A DNA stretch of 64,000 nucleotides from Archangium violaceum Cb vi76 (lineage in GTDB: Bacteria > Myxococcota > Myxococcia > Myxococcales > Myxococcaceae), in NCBI RefSeq assembly GCF_000733295.1, contig NZ_JPMI01000302.1, positions 1 to 64,000 of the forward strand. Reading direction: 5' to 3'. Position numbers and translations under genes: made by a program. The notes under the pieces were generated by a model, which worked only from the letters and a program-made list of their open reading frames with translations, did no database searches and was not told where the DNA came from. Positions 24,947-36,390 of the stretch are shown in pieces (the stretch's first letter is position 1; the number at the start of each line of letters is the position of its first letter).

Positions 24947-25750
24947 TCAGGGGACTCCGACGAGGGTGATGCCCGCCTTGTCCGCCCCTCGGAAGAGCTC
25001 CGGCGCGTCCAGCAGCACCGTCTTGCCCGTTTGCAGGGCCAGTACCTTCGCCCCTACTTCCTGCATGACTTCCAGCGTGCGCGGGCCCACCGCCGGGAGA
25101 TCGAATCGCAGGTCCTGCCCCGGCTTGCAGCGCTTCACCACCACCGCGCCCGCTCCACCGTACTTGCCGCCCCGCCGGATGGCCTCGTCCGTGCCCTCCA
25201 CCGCCTCCAGCGCCAGCACGTGCCCGTTGTGCACCACCACCGTCTGGCCCACGTCCGCCTGGCCCAGCAGCGTGGCCACCTCCCGGCCCAGCGTCACGTC
25301 CTTCTCCTGCGTGGCGTTCAGCCGAGGCCCCGCCAGGTGTCCCTCGGGGCACAGCGCCTGCGCCAGCCAGTCCGTGGGCGCCACGATGGTGATGCCATGG
25401 GACTCGAAGTAGTCCGCCACCGCGCGCAGCAGGGCGTCGTCCCGGAAGCTGCGCAGGCGCGACATGATGCGCACCGCGCCCAGGTCCGGCCGGGCCTCCG
25501 TCAGGGCCCGCACCCGGCCGATGCCCCCGGCCATCGCCGCTCGCTTCACCCCTCCCTTGCGGAAGGCGCGGATGATCCGGTCCACCTGACCCAGCTTCAC
25601 CCACGTCAGCTCGGCGACCTCGGCCTCGAGCGAGGGATCCGCCTCGCCCCGGTGGGCCACCGCCACGACCTCCAGCCCCTGCTCCCGGGCGGCGCTCGCG
25701 AACAGGAAGGGCAACCGTCCGTTGCCCGCGATGAGGCCGATGCGCTCCAC
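24947..25750 (-). CDS. lpxI: UDP-2,3-diacylglucosamine pyrophosphatase LpxI
   Basis: A 267-aa LpxI (formerly DUF1009), which cleaves UDP-2,3-diacylglucosamine to lipid X, the job done by LpxH in E. coli. The N-terminal MERIGLIAGNGRLPFLFASA, AAMAGGIGRVR, and the C-terminal GGAGAVVVKRCKPGQDLRFD and LPAVGPRTLEVM match the family. GTG 25750 starts one base after the lpxA stop. It is the last gene of the envelope operon that begins at lysS. Confidence 0.94.
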   Translation of the reverse strand: MERIGLIAGNGRLPFLFASAAREQGLEVVAVAHRGEADPSLEAEVAELTWVKLGQVDRIIRAFRKGGVKRAAMAGGIGRVRALTEARPDLGAVRIMSRLRSFRDDALLRAVADYFESHGITIVAPTDWLAQALCPEGHLAGPRLNATQEKDVTLGREVATLLGQADVGQTVVVHNGHVLALEAVEGTDEAIRRGGKYGGAGAVVVKRCKPGQDLRFDLPAVGPRTLEVMQEVGAKVLALQTGKTVLLDAPELFRGADKAGITLVGVP

Positions 25751-25751
25751 G

Positions 25752-26528
25752 TCAGCGCGTCAGCCCGCGCTTGCTCTGGCTGACGAAGTCCACCAGGTAG
25801 TCGATCTCCGACTGGCCGCCCATCTCCGCCTTCAGCTGGGCCAACGCCTCCGCCAGCTGCAGCTTCGAGCGGAAGAGGATCTTGTAGGCCTCCTTGATGC
25901 GGCCGATCTGCTCCTCGCTGAAGCCGTGCCGCTGCAGGCCCACCACATTGAGGCCGGCCAGCTCCGCCCGGTCTCCCTGGGCCGTGCAGTACGGGGCCAC
26001 GTCCATCACCACCATGGAGCCGCCCGCGATGAACGCATGCTTGCCCAGCCGGGTGAACTGGTGCACCGCGGACAGGCCTCCGAGGATGACGGAGTCCTCC
26101 AGCACCACGTGCCCCGCCAGCGCCACGCTGTTGGCGATGACGCAGCCATTGCCCACCACGCAGTCGTGTGCCACGTGGCTGTAGGCCATGAAGAGGTTGT
26201 TGTTGCCCACCCGCGTCACTCCGCCCCCACCGGCCGTGCCGATGTTGAGCGTGGTGGACTCCCTCAGGGTGTTGCCATCCCCGATGATGAGCTGGGTGTC
26301 CTCGCCCGCGTACTTCAAGTCCTGCGGGGCTCCGCCCACCGCGGCGAACGGGAAGATGCGGTTGCGCGCACCGATCGTCGTGCGTCCGTCGATGACGACG
26401 TGGGGACCCACCCGCGACCCCTCGCCAATCGTCACCTTCTCGCCGATGATGGAATAGGGACCCACTTCCACTGTCTCGTGGAGGCGAGCCCCGGGGTGGA
26501 CCACCGCAGTGGGGTGAACCTGCGCCAT
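25752..26528 (-). CDS. lpxA: Acyl-ACP--UDP-N-acetylglucosamine O-acyltransferase
   Basis: A 258-aa LpxA, the first lipid A enzyme, acting in the cytoplasm as a trimer. Left-handed beta-helix hexapeptide repeats run over about 1-190 (IHPTAVVHPGARL-like repeats), and the catalytic His region appears in NNNLFMAYSHVAHDCVVGNG with His at about 123-126. The C-terminal helical part ends at QSKRGLTR. The ATG is at 26528-26526, 20 bases after fabZ. The order lpxD-fabZ-lpxA-lpxI is common in Gram-negatives. Confidence 0.97.
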   Translation of the reverse strand: MAQVHPTAVVHPGARLHETVEVGPYSIIGEKVTIGEGSRVGPHVVIDGRTTIGARNRIFPFAAVGGAPQDLKYAGEDTQLIIGDGNTLRESTTLNIGTAGGGGVTRVGNNNLFMAYSHVAHDCVVGNGCVIANSVALAGHVVLEDSVILGGLSAVHQFTRLGKHAFIAGGSMVVMDVAPYCTAQGDRAELAGLNVVGLQRHGFSEEQIGRIKEAYKILFRSKLQLAEALAQLKAEMGGQSEIDYLVDFVSQSKRGLTR

Positions 26529-26548
26529 GGTGTCTACCTCGTACCTTC

Positions 26549-27019
26549 TCAGGAAGCGTCGGCCGTGGAGCCGCCCGTGCCCTTGTTCTTGTCCACCACC
26601 GTGGCCAGGAACTCGCCCTCGGCCACCTTCACGCCATCCACCGTGGCCGTGCCCTTCGTCTTCCAGATGGCACCCTTGTGGCGGATGACCTCGATGTTCA
26701 GCTGGAGCCGATCTCCCGGCACCACCGGCTTGCGGAAGCGCGCCCCGTCCACCCCCATGAGGTACGTCACCATGTTCTTGGGGTCCATGTTCTCGGTCTT
26801 GTACGCGAGAATGGCCATGGCCTGCGCCAGCGCCTCCAGGATGAGCACTCCCGGCATCACCGGGTGCCCCGGGAAATGGCCGTTGAAGAACTCCTCGTTC
26901 ATGGTGACGTTCTTGAACGCCACCAGCTTCTGGCCGGGGACGATCTCCACCACCCGGTCCACCAGGAGGAACGGATAGCGGTGCGGCAGCAACTGCTGGA
27001 TCTCCTGGATGTCCATCAT
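26549..27019 (-). CDS. fabZ: 3-hydroxyacyl-ACP dehydratase
   Basis: A 156-aa FabZ hot-dog dehydratase of fatty-acid elongation. [20 protein letters not shown] and [20 protein letters not shown] are diagnostic, with catalytic His in [11 protein letters not shown] and Glu in ILEALAQAM. FabZ competes with LpxA for 3-hydroxyacyl-ACP, which is why it sits in the lpx operon. The ATG at 27019 overlaps the lpxD stop (ATGA). Confidence 0.97.
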   Translation of the reverse strand: MMDIQEIQQLLPHRYPFLLVDRVVEIVPGQKLVAFKNVTMNEEFFNGHFPGHPVMPGVLILEALAQAMAILAYKTENMDPKNMVTYLMGVDGARFRKPVVPGDRLQLNIEVIRHKGAIWKTKGTATVDGVKVAEGEFLATVVDKNKGTGGSTADAS

Positions 27020-28080
27020 CCGGCCTTCTCCTTCTTCTCGAGCGTCTCGACCCTGCGGCGCAGGGTACGCACTTCCTTGAGCAGGTCGCTGATCTGCCCG
27101 AGAGCGGCCGACATGCGCAACCATTCCCTGTGAGGCACGGCCGGGCTGCCACTGACCACCTGCCCGTCCTCCACGTCATGGGCCACACCGGACTGGGCGC
27201 CCACCTTGGCCATGTCACCCACGCGGATGTGGCCCACCACTCCCACCTGCCCCGCCAGGACCACGCCCATGCCCAGCTCCGCCGAGCCGGACACGCCCGC
27301 CTGCGCGCAGATGAGCGACAGCGGGCCCACCTTCACGTTGTGGGCGATCTGCACCAGATTGTCGAGCTTGGAGCCCCGGCCGATGACCGTTTCGCCAATC
27401 GTCGCCCGATCAATGGTGGTGCAGGCCCCCACCTCCACGTCGTCCTCGATGCGGACGATGCCGGACTGGGGCACCTTGTAGTGCTCCGGGCCGTTCTCGC
27501 CCTCGGGGTTGAACGCGAAGCCGAAGCCATCCGCGCCCACCACACACGAAGCATGGAGGATGACGCGCGCCCCCACCTGGCAGTGCTCGCGCACGGTGAC
27601 GTTGGGGTAGAGCAGGCTGTCCTCGCCAATGCCCGCGCCCTCGCCCACGTAGGCACCGGGGAAGAGCACGGCGCGAGCGCCCACCGTGGCGCCCTTCTCC
27701 ACCGTGGCGCCCGCCATCACCGTGGCCTCCGGGTGCACGCGCGCCTCGGGGTGCACGTGCGCCCCGGGCCGCACTCCGGCCGCGTGGGAAGGCCTCGGGT
27801 GGAAGAGGCTGGAGATCTTCGCGAAGGCCAGGTGCGGATTGGCCACCCGCACCAGGGAAACGCCCTCGCGAGGCTCGGCGTCCTGCGTCACCAGCACGGC
27901 CGAGGCCCGGGTGGCCTCGAACTGCTTGCGGTAGCGCGGATTGCCGTAGAAGGAGAGCTCGCCCGGAGCCGCCTCGGCGAGTCCGTTGAGCCCTGTAATC
28001 AAGAGGCCGGCATCTCCGACGAGCTCGCCGCCCACATGGGTGGCGAGCTCACCGAGCCGGCGCGGGGTGATGGCGTTCAC
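27016..28080 (-). CDS. lpxD: UDP-3-O-(3-hydroxyacyl)glucosamine N-acyltransferase
   Basis: A 354-aa LpxD, the third lipid A enzyme, adding the second acyl chain. The N-terminal uridine-binding part (about 1-100) contains [20 protein letters not shown], followed by hexapeptide repeats (about 105-310) and ending in a helical coil about [30 protein letters not shown] and [20 protein letters not shown] are typical, and QIAHNVKVG carries the catalytic His. The start is GTG 28080-28078, eight bases after skp. Confidence 0.97.
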   Translation of the reverse strand: MNAITPRRLGELATHVGGELVGDAGLLITGLNGLAEAAPGELSFYGNPRYRKQFEATRASAVLVTQDAEPREGVSLVRVANPHLAFAKISSLFHPRPSHAAGVRPGAHVHPEARVHPEATVMAGATVEKGATVGARAVLFPGAYVGEGAGIGEDSLLYPNVTVREHCQVGARVILHASCVVGADGFGFAFNPEGENGPEHYKVPQSGIVRIEDDVEVGACTTIDRATIGETVIGRGSKLDNLVQIAHNVKVGPLSLICAQAGVSGSAELGMGVVLAGQVGVVGHIRVGDMAKVGAQSGVAHDVEDGQVVSGSPAVPHREWLRMSAALGQISDLLKEVRTLRRRVETLEKKEKAG

Positions 28081-28088
28081 GAAGAGGC

Positions 28089-28655
28089 CTACTTCTTGGG
28101 AGCGTCCTTGGCGACCGGCGCGTCCTTCGGCTTGGCCGAGGAGCTGTTGTAGGACCGGATGACCTCGTTGGTCAGGTCATACTGGCTCATCGCGTACACC
28201 AGGCCGGAGTCCCGCTTCTCGAAGACCATGCCCAGGTTCTCGCGCTTGGCGATGCCGGCGATGACCTCGTCGATCTTCCCGATGATGGGCTCCATCTCCT
28301 TGCGCTCGCGCTCGGCGATCTCCGCGCGGCTCTTCTCGAACTTCTGCATCAGCTCCAGGTACTTCTTCTGGAAGTCGGCGGCCTTCTGTGCGCGAACCTC
28401 CTCGCTCATGGCGCTGGCCTGCTTCTCCAGCGTCTCCTTCTCCTTGAGGAGGGCCTGCTGCTGCTGGGCGATCTCCTTCTCACGCCCCTCCACCCACTTC
28501 TGGAGCCGGTTCTTGGCGGCCTTGCCATCCGCCACCTCGACCAGGACGCGCTGATAGTCCACGTAGCCGACCTTCAGCTCCTGGGCGGCGGCCAGGGTCG
28601 GAACGGCGAGCGAGAGGGACAGGGCCAGCACCGACAGTTTGCTTCGAAGCGACAT
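28089..28655 (-). CDS. skp: Periplasmic OmpH/Skp chaperone
   Basis: A 188-aa periplasmic chaperone. The signal peptide is [20 protein letters not shown] followed by LAAAQ, and the mature protein is almost wholly helical with a coiled coil (about residues 45-130: [20 protein letters not shown] and onward). Skp trimers hold unfolded outer-membrane proteins on the way to BamA, encoded just upstream. The C-terminal tail is lysine-rich ([14 protein letters not shown]), as in many family members. Confidence 0.92.
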   Translation of the reverse strand: MSLRSKLSVLALSLSLAVPTLAAAQELKVGYVDYQRVLVEVADGKAAKNRLQKWVEGREKEIAQQQQALLKEKETLEKQASAMSEEVRAQKAADFQKKYLELMQKFEKSRAEIAERERKEMEPIIGKIDEVIAGIAKRENLGMVFEKRDSGLVYAMSQYDLTNEVIRSYNSSSAKPKDAPVAKDAPKK

Positions 28656-28758
28656 GTGCGACAGCTCCTCGGAGAGGTTTGGAAAGTCCGACGTTCCGGC
28701 CCCCTTCCCTGTTCAACGGCCGTGAAATCGGCCGGTTGGGAAGCGGGCGGGCCGCCTG

Positions 28759-31218
28759 TCAGAAGAAATTACCGATCGTAAACTCGAAGAGGATGGGCTC
28801 GTCTTCCGTGCGCTTGTTGAGCGGGATTCCCCACTCGAAGCGCAAGGGGCCGACCGGCGAGAACCAGCGGAAGCCGAAGCCCACCGAGGTGAACAGGCCC
28901 GCCAGCGGCAACGGCACCCCCCGGTCATTGCGGATGACGAAGAAGCTCTCGTTGGCGGCGAACGCGTTGCCCGCGTCGAAGAAGACGACGCCGCGGATGC
29001 CGGCCTTCTCGAAGACGGGGAACTCGAGCTCCAGGTTGAGGATGAACTGCTTGTTGCCACCCACGTTGAGCCGCTCGATGGGCGCGTCCGGCGAGCCCGA
29101 GCTGGGCGCCAGCAGCGAGGGGCTGATGCTGCGCAGCAGGTAGCCGCGCACCGAGTTGATGCCACCCAGGTAGTAGAGCTCGGAGATGGGAAGCGGCCGG
29201 TCGGCATCCAGCTGCTGGATGTAGCCCACGGTGGCGTTCGTCTTGAAGACGGCGCCCAGGGGCATGGGGAAGTAGAGGCGCGAGTAGGCGGTGTAGCGCG
29301 TGAAGAGGAACGGCGAGTTGCCGATGCCCAGGAAGGGCGGCGCGTACTCCACCGAGCCGTAGTGGATGAAGCCCTTGGAGGGGAACAGGCGGTTGTTGCG
29401 CTTGTCGTAGGTGACCGAGAAGCGCACCGAGCTCGTCACGCCGCTGAGGAAGCGGTTGGCCAGCAGCACGCCACCGAAGTCCTGCGAGGCCGACACGTTC
29501 ACGTGCTCTTGCGAGTAGCCCACGTTGAGGAGCAGGTCCTCGATCACCTGGTAGCCCAGCGACAGGTTGCCGCCGGTGGACTGACGGGTGAAGTCGACGT
29601 AGTCCGCCTCCACGCGGAAGAAGTCGGCGGACAGCAGGAAGTTGGTGTCCAGGAAGTACGGATCGAAGAAGGACAGCTGGACGAGCGAGCGCAGGCTGGA
29701 GATCTGCGCCGAGGCCGACACGCTCTGGCCCCACCCCAGGGCGTTGTTCTGCGACACCTGGGCCGTGAAGATGAAGTTCTCCACGTTGGAGAAGCCGAGG
29801 CCCACCTGGAAGGTACCGGTGGCCTTCTCCTTCACCTCCACCTGGATGATGATGGAGTCATCGCGGCTGCCCGGGCGCTGGGTGACTTCCACCGTCTCGA
29901 AGAAGCCGAGCGCCGTCACGCGCTCCTTGCTGCGGCGCACGCCGGTGCCGCTGTAGAGCTCACCCTCGTAGATGCGCAGCTCGCGGCGGATGACCTTGTC
30001 GCGCGTCTTGGTGTTGCCCACGAGCTCGATGCGCTCGACGGAGACCTGGGGGCCCTTCTGCACGTCGAACGTCAGGTCCACCGTCTTGGTGTCCGCGTTG
30101 ACGTTGGTGACGGGGTTGATGTTGGCGTAGGCGTAGCCCCGGTCGTAGTAGACGTCCGTGATGGACTGGATGTCCTGGCCCAGCTCCGTGCGGCTGAAGT
30201 GCCGGCCCGTCCCGGAGCTCATCAACACGGCCAGCTCCTCCTTGGGAATCACCAGGTCGCCGGAGAAGTCGATCTTCCCGATGTCGTAGCGATCACCCTC
30301 GGTCAGCTTGATGGTGATGTAGATGTAGCGCTTGTCGGCGGAGAGCGAGACGGTGGGCTTGTCCACGCGGACGTTGATGTAGCCCTCGTCGTAGTAGGTG
30401 GCCTGGATGACCGCCAGGTCGCGCTGGAAGGCCTCCTCGCGGTAGGTGCCCTCGCCGGTGACGAAGGAGAGGTAGCCGCCCTCCTTGGTGATCATCACGT
30501 CCTTGAGCTTGGAGACGGACACCTGCTCCGCGCCCAGGAAGACGATGTCCTTCACCATCACCTTGGAGTTCTCGTCGATGACGAACACCACCTCGACCTG
30601 GCCGCCCTCCACGGGGGAGATCTCGTGGGTGACCTCGGCGAGGAAGTAGCCCTTGTCGATGTACTTCTCCTGGATCTTCTTCTGGGTGCGGCGCACCGCG
30701 TCCATGTCCAGGATGGTGAGGGCCTTGACCTCGATGGACTCCTTGAGGTCGTCCTGGCTGAGCTCCTCGTTGCCGCGCAGCTTCACGGCGCGGATGGAGG
30801 GCCGCTCCTGGACACGCACCACGTAGACGATGCCGCCGGTGGGCAGGCGCTGCGTCAGGAGTTGAACATCGGCGAAGTAGCCGAGCGCCCAGACGGCGCG
30901 GAGATCCTCGGCGGTACGGTCCTCGTCGAAAACCTCACCGACCCGGGTGCGAAGGGCGCGGCGGATGGCCTCGCCCTCGACGCGGCGGTTGCCCTCGATG
31001 CGGATGTCGGTGACCTCGCCCTCCCGGACCTCCCGGTCTGGGGCGGCGGGGGCTTCGGAGCCGGGCGTGGCCGGGGCCGGGGGAAGCGCCTCGGCGGGCA
31101 CGGAAGTAGGCGGCGGGGTGGCCTTGTCCGCCTGCGCGAGCACGCGACCGGGCATCACCGTCCATGCGGCGACGAGGAGCGGGACCAGGAACCTGAGCGA
31201 GAGAACGGGGAGCCTCAA
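28759..31218 (-). CDS. bamA: Outer membrane protein assembly factor BamA
   Basis: About 819 aa. After the signal peptide and a Pro/Ala-rich linker (about 30-65) come five POTRA domains (about 70-450) and a 16-strand barrel. GGINSVRGYLLRS holds the conserved VRGF/Y motif of strand loop 6, and the last residue is Phe (FTIGNFF), the usual beta-signal. BamA inserts outer-membrane barrels. Start: TTG 31218 gives a clean signal peptide (RLPVLSLRFLVPLLVAAWTV); TTG 31248 would add ten residues before it. It lies between lolD and skp in the envelope operon. Confidence 0.94.
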   Translation of the reverse strand: MRLPVLSLRFLVPLLVAAWTVMPGRVLAQADKATPPPTSVPAEALPPAPATPGSEAPAAPDREVREGEVTDIRIEGNRRVEGEAIRRALRTRVGEVFDEDRTAEDLRAVWALGYFADVQLLTQRLPTGGIVYVVRVQERPSIRAVKLRGNEELSQDDLKESIEVKALTILDMDAVRRTQKKIQEKYIDKGYFLAEVTHEISPVEGGQVEVVFVIDENSKVMVKDIVFLGAEQVSVSKLKDVMITKEGGYLSFVTGEGTYREEAFQRDLAVIQATYYDEGYINVRVDKPTVSLSADKRYIYITIKLTEGDRYDIGKIDFSGDLVIPKEELAVLMSSGTGRHFSRTELGQDIQSITDVYYDRGYAYANINPVTNVNADTKTVDLTFDVQKGPQVSVERIELVGNTKTRDKVIRRELRIYEGELYSGTGVRRSKERVTALGFFETVEVTQRPGSRDDSIIIQVEVKEKATGTFQVGLGFSNVENFIFTAQVSQNNALGWGQSVSASAQISSLRSLVQLSFFDPYFLDTNFLLSADFFRVEADYVDFTRQSTGGNLSLGYQVIEDLLLNVGYSQEHVNVSASQDFGGVLLANRFLSGVTSSVRFSVTYDKRNNRLFPSKGFIHYGSVEYAPPFLGIGNSPFLFTRYTAYSRLYFPMPLGAVFKTNATVGYIQQLDADRPLPISELYYLGGINSVRGYLLRSISPSLLAPSSGSPDAPIERLNVGGNKQFILNLELEFPVFEKAGIRGVVFFDAGNAFAANESFFVIRNDRGVPLPLAGLFTSVGFGFRWFSPVGPLRFEWGIPLNKRTEDEPILFEFTIGNFF

Positions 31219-31306
31219 GGAGCGTTCGGCCTGTGAAGGGCGGGGCAATCTACGGGAGGAATTCGACAGGTCTCAATGGGAAATCGCCGGGAGGGGGGCT
31301 GGGAAG

Positions 31307-31981
31307 TCAAGCCTCGGTCACCTGGCCGGCCACCAACCGCAGCCTTCGGGGCATGGAACGGGCCAGAACCTCGTTGTGGGTCACCACCACGGCGGTGATG
31401 CCCAGGTCCCGGTTCACCTCGCGCAGCAACTGGTGGATGCCCTCTCCGGTGGCGGGGTCCAGGTTGCCGGTGGGCTCGTCGGCGAGCAGCACCGCCGGCT
31501 TGAGCACCAGGGCCCGGGCCAGGGCCACGCGCTGGGCCTCGCCGCCGGACAGCTCCCCGGGCCGATGCTCCATCCGGCTGCCCAGCCCCACCCGCTCCAG
31601 CAATTCCCGGGCGGAGGCGTAGGTCTCGGTCCGGTCCCGCCGCTGGATGAGGGCCGGCATGGCCACGTTCTCCAGGGCGGTGAACTCGGGCAGCAGGTAG
31701 TGGCTCTGGAAGACGAAGCCGATGGTGCGGTTGCGGAAGTCGGCGATCTCCGCGTCGTTCATCGCGAAGACGTTGCGGCCCTCGAAGCGCAGCTCGCCCG
31801 CGGCAGGAATGTCCAGCGTGCCCAGCACGTGCAGGAAGGTGCTCTTCCCCGCTCCGGACGCACCGATGAGGCTCACCAGCTCGCCCTTCTCGATGTCCAG
31901 CGACACGCCGCGCAGCACGTCGATGCGCTTGCCGTGCAGGAAGTAGCTCTTGAAGACGTTGTGGATGGAGAGCAGCGCCAT
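31307..31981 (-). CDS. lolD: Lipoprotein-releasing ABC ATPase LolD
   Basis: A 224-aa LolD-type ATPase. Walker A GASGAGKSTF, the LolD-style block QSHYLLPEFTALENVAMPAL, signature LSGGEAQRVALARAL and Walker B VLLADEPTGNLD are all present. LolD powers removal of outer-membrane lipoproteins from the inner membrane for LolA. Start ATG 31981, five bases after the stop of the upstream permease gene. Confidence 0.95.
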   Translation of the reverse strand: MALLSIHNVFKSYFLHGKRIDVLRGVSLDIEKGELVSLIGASGAGKSTFLHVLGTLDIPAAGELRFEGRNVFAMNDAEIADFRNRTIGFVFQSHYLLPEFTALENVAMPALIQRRDRTETYASARELLERVGLGSRMEHRPGELSGGEAQRVALARALVLKPAVLLADEPTGNLDPATGEGIHQLLREVNRDLGITAVVVTHNEVLARSMPRRLRLVAGQVTEA

Positions 31982-31986
31982 CTTCT

Positions 31987-34350
31987 TCACTCCGCCTTCA
32001 GACCTTCCACCGGCTCCACGCTGCTCGCCTTGAGCGCGGGATAGATGGAGGCCAGGTAGGTGACCAGGACCGCGATGACCACCGCGAGCGCGGTCTGCAC
32101 CGGCTCGATCTTCACCGGCAGCGCGGGGATGTAATAGACGGACGGGTCCAGTTTGATGCCCACCTTCAGGATGAAGTAGCACCACGCCAGGCCGGACAGG
32201 AGCCCCAACAGGCCGCCCGCCACGCCAATCTGTAGACCCTCGGCGAGGAATATCTTCACGATGCCGCCATCGGAGACACCGAGTGCCTTGAGCACGGCGA
32301 TCTCCTTGCGCTTCTCCAGCACGAGCATGATGACGGTGGCCACGATGAGGCCGGCGGCCACCACGATGATGATGGACAGGATGATGCCCATCACCAGCTT
32401 CTCCAGCCGGAGCGCGGAGAAGATGTTGCGGTGGATTTCACCCCAGTCGCGCGAGCGGTAGGGGTAGCCACCCAGCTCGCGGGACACCGCCTGGGAGATG
32501 CGCCGGGCGTCGTCCACGTCCGCCACCTTCAGCTCGATGCCGCTGGGGCCATCGGTGCCGAAGAGCTTCTGCGCCTCGGCCAGCAGGATGTAGGCGAACT
32601 TGGCGTCGTACTCGTACATGCCCGAGTAGAAGATGCCGGCCACGCGGAAGGCGCGGCTCTTGGGGATGAGGCCAGCGGGGCCCAGCTCGGCGCCCTGCGG
32701 GGAGATGACGTTCACCCGGTCCCCCACCACCACCCGGAGGATGGCGGCCAGCTCCCGGCCGAGGATGATGCCGGGCAGCACCTTGTCCGAGGCGCTCGTC
32801 GTGGACTTGCCGATGATCGGATCCTCGACCTCTTCCTCCTCGGGCTCATCGGGCTGCTTGCCGAACATCGTGCGCCGGGGGGCGATCTTCTGGGGCTGCT
32901 CGAGGTGATCAAGGTTGCCGCCCGGCTGCATGTTCTGGCGCAGGTCCAACACCGAGCCCACCGTCTCCGGGTCGATGCCCTTGAGGACGATGCCCTGCAC
33001 CTCGTCATCGGCGAGCACCATCACCGGGTTGTCGATGGACGGCGTCTGGCCCTCCACGCCGGGCACCTTGGCGATCTGCTCCATCAGCCGCTTGTACTCG
33101 GGCAGCTGGCCCGCGTACTTGGACACCACCACGTGCGAGTGGGCGCCGAGGATCTTCTTCTGGAGATCCTCCTCGAAGCCGCTCATCACCGACAGGACGA
33201 TGATGAGGGCCATCACGCCCACGCCCACGCCGCCCACGGAGAGCGCCGTCATCATCATGGTGGGCGACTGCTCGCGCAGCTTGAGGCGGTTGAGGGCGGA
33301 GGCGGCGGCGAGCGGATCCTGCAGGCCCAGGGAGCGGATGCGCGTGCGCTCCACGGCCGCCTCCACCGCGCGGATGATGCCGTAGACGATGAGCGGCGGG
33401 ATGATGCCGAACATCAGCACCGCCAGCGTGCCCAGCAGCAGCGAGGGGCGGAAGACGCCCACGTGCCGGCGGGCCACGAAGAGCTCGAAGCCCAGCCGCA
33501 GATCCAACCGTCCACTGCCCGCGGCGATGAAGCCGGTGTTGATGCCCAGCACCAGCATGAGCACCAGCAGCGAGAAGACGAGCCAGTAGCCAATCACCGG
33601 GCGGCCGAGCATGTCCGCCAGGTACGTCACCTCGCGCAGCCGGTAGCCCAGCGACAGCTGGAGATCCGGGAGCTGCTCCATCAGCGTCAGCAGGATGGGC
33701 ACGGGCAGGCCCAGGTAGATGACACCGATGGTGGCCTCGGGCATGGCCACCCGCCGCGCGCGCGAGGCCCCCACGAAGCCGCACGCGAAGGCGACCAGCG
33801 AGGCGACGACCAACGACACGGCGAAGGCGACCGTCGGCGCCAGTCCCGACGACTCCCCCGCCGCCGCGGAGCCACCCCCGCTGGACAGGAACGTCTGCAG
33901 GAGGATGAGCACCAGCTCCGCCAGCAGGATGCCGCCGCCGTAGGCGCCCAGGGTGCTCCAATAGAAGTCCCGGTACTGGGCCAGCCGCGGATACAGCGTC
34001 GCGCCAGCGGCCGGGCTCGGACCCTCGGAGGAAACCGGGGCGCGCCGGATGCCGGAGGCGATGACCACCCAGCCCACCAGCCAGGCCGCCGCGCCGGCGA
34101 TGACGTACTCCGTCCCGACGGGCTTCACCGCGGCCGGCAGGGCGGACTGCACCGGCATCAGGCCCAGGGCGTTGAGGGCCTGCAGCAGCCCGCCCCAGCT
34201 GAGGGTGGACAAGCCGAGCGTGCCGGCCACACGCGCCCAGGCGTCGGCGCGGGTGATGGCCAGGCCGAGCAGCACGGCCCCCACGAGCGCCACGAGGGCG
34301 CCGCTCCAGATGAGACTCCAGCGGTAGACGGTCTGCCGTTCGGCGTTCAC
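31987..34350 (-). CDS. Lipoprotein-releasing permease LolC/E, with large N-terminal extension
   Basis: A 787-aa protein, about twice the usual LolC or LolE length (about 400-430 aa). The C-terminal part (about 365-787) is a normal LolC/E: TMMMTALSVGGVGVGVMALI, a periplasmic MacB-like domain, then IATV-like helices with VLEKRKEIAVLKALG. The first 350 residues carry about six to seven more membrane helices and a RLKLREQ linker, not part of known LolC/E. Start GTG 34350. The neighbours lolD and bamA support an envelope role. A single permease gene is present, so the complex is probably a homodimer (LolF-like), which I infer from context only. Confidence 0.88.
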   Translation of the reverse strand: MNAERQTVYRWSLIWSGALVALVGAVLLGLAITRADAWARVAGTLGLSTLSWGGLLQALNALGLMPVQSALPAAVKPVGTEYVIAGAAAWLVGWVVIASGIRRAPVSSEGPSPAAGATLYPRLAQYRDFYWSTLGAYGGGILLAELVLILLQTFLSSGGGSAAAGESSGLAPTVAFAVSLVVASLVAFACGFVGASRARRVAMPEATIGVIYLGLPVPILLTLMEQLPDLQLSLGYRLREVTYLADMLGRPVIGYWLVFSLLVLMLVLGINTGFIAAGSGRLDLRLGFELFVARRHVGVFRPSLLLGTLAVLMFGIIPPLIVYGIIRAVEAAVERTRIRSLGLQDPLAAASALNRLKLREQSPTMMMTALSVGGVGVGVMALIIVLSVMSGFEEDLQKKILGAHSHVVVSKYAGQLPEYKRLMEQIAKVPGVEGQTPSIDNPVMVLADDEVQGIVLKGIDPETVGSVLDLRQNMQPGGNLDHLEQPQKIAPRRTMFGKQPDEPEEEEVEDPIIGKSTTSASDKVLPGIILGRELAAILRVVVGDRVNVISPQGAELGPAGLIPKSRAFRVAGIFYSGMYEYDAKFAYILLAEAQKLFGTDGPSGIELKVADVDDARRISQAVSRELGGYPYRSRDWGEIHRNIFSALRLEKLVMGIILSIIIVVAAGLIVATVIMLVLEKRKEIAVLKALGVSDGGIVKIFLAEGLQIGVAGGLLGLLSGLAWCYFILKVGIKLDPSVYYIPALPVKIEPVQTALAVVIAVLVTYLASIYPALKASSVEPVEGLKAE

Positions 34351-34362
34351 GAGATTCCCTGC

Positions 34363-35907
<1,545 letters not shown>

Positions 35908-36006
35908 GGGGCATCCCGTAGGGGCGCGGCACCGTAGCCAAGCCCACCCCGGGACGCAACGAATGGCTGGTAGGGATGTTCCCGAAAAGACCCGACCCGG
36001 CCCGTC

Positions 36007-36390
36007 TCAGGGCGCGGACATGATGAGGAAGGCCCCCACCGCGGCCGCGATGAGCAGCGGAATGAGGATCTCCACCGGCAGCCGGTAGTGCGCGTGCATC
36101 TGGTGCAGCCGCTTGAGGCCGAAGCGCCGCTGGCGCTTCACCCGCGTCATCACCCTGGAGGCCAGCGCCGGGGGCGCCTTCTGCTTCTCCACGTTGCGCA
36201 CCCGCAGCACGGTGGCCGAATAGCGCTGCCACCCCCGCGCGCAGTCGCCGCACTCGTCCAGGTGCGAACGCACCGCCTGGGCCTTGTCGGCCGGAAGCTC
36301 CTCATCGGCGAGGGCGATGAAGAGGGCCTTGGTCTCGCGGTGGCTGAGCTGCGCTGGCATATCCCGGAGTCTCCGCTGAAAACCGTTCAT
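36007..36390 (-). CDS. Anti-sigma factor, zinc-finger (ZAS) type with one membrane helix
   Basis: A 127-aa anti-sigma factor. HLDECGDCARGWQ (about residues 43-55) is the HxxxCxxC zinc-binding anti-sigma motif, and LPVEILIPLLIAAAVGAFLI (about 104-123) is a single membrane anchor close to the C-terminus with only a few residues outside. Its ATG at 36390-36388 overlaps the stop of the sigma factor gene (ATGA), the standard coupling for such pairs. The signal it senses is not visible. Confidence 0.88.
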   Translation of the reverse strand: MNGFQRRLRDMPAQLSHRETKALFIALADEELPADKAQAVRSHLDECGDCARGWQRYSATVLRVRNVEKQKAPPALASRVMTRVKRQRRFGLKRLHQMHAHYRLPVEILIPLLIAAAVGAFLIMSAP

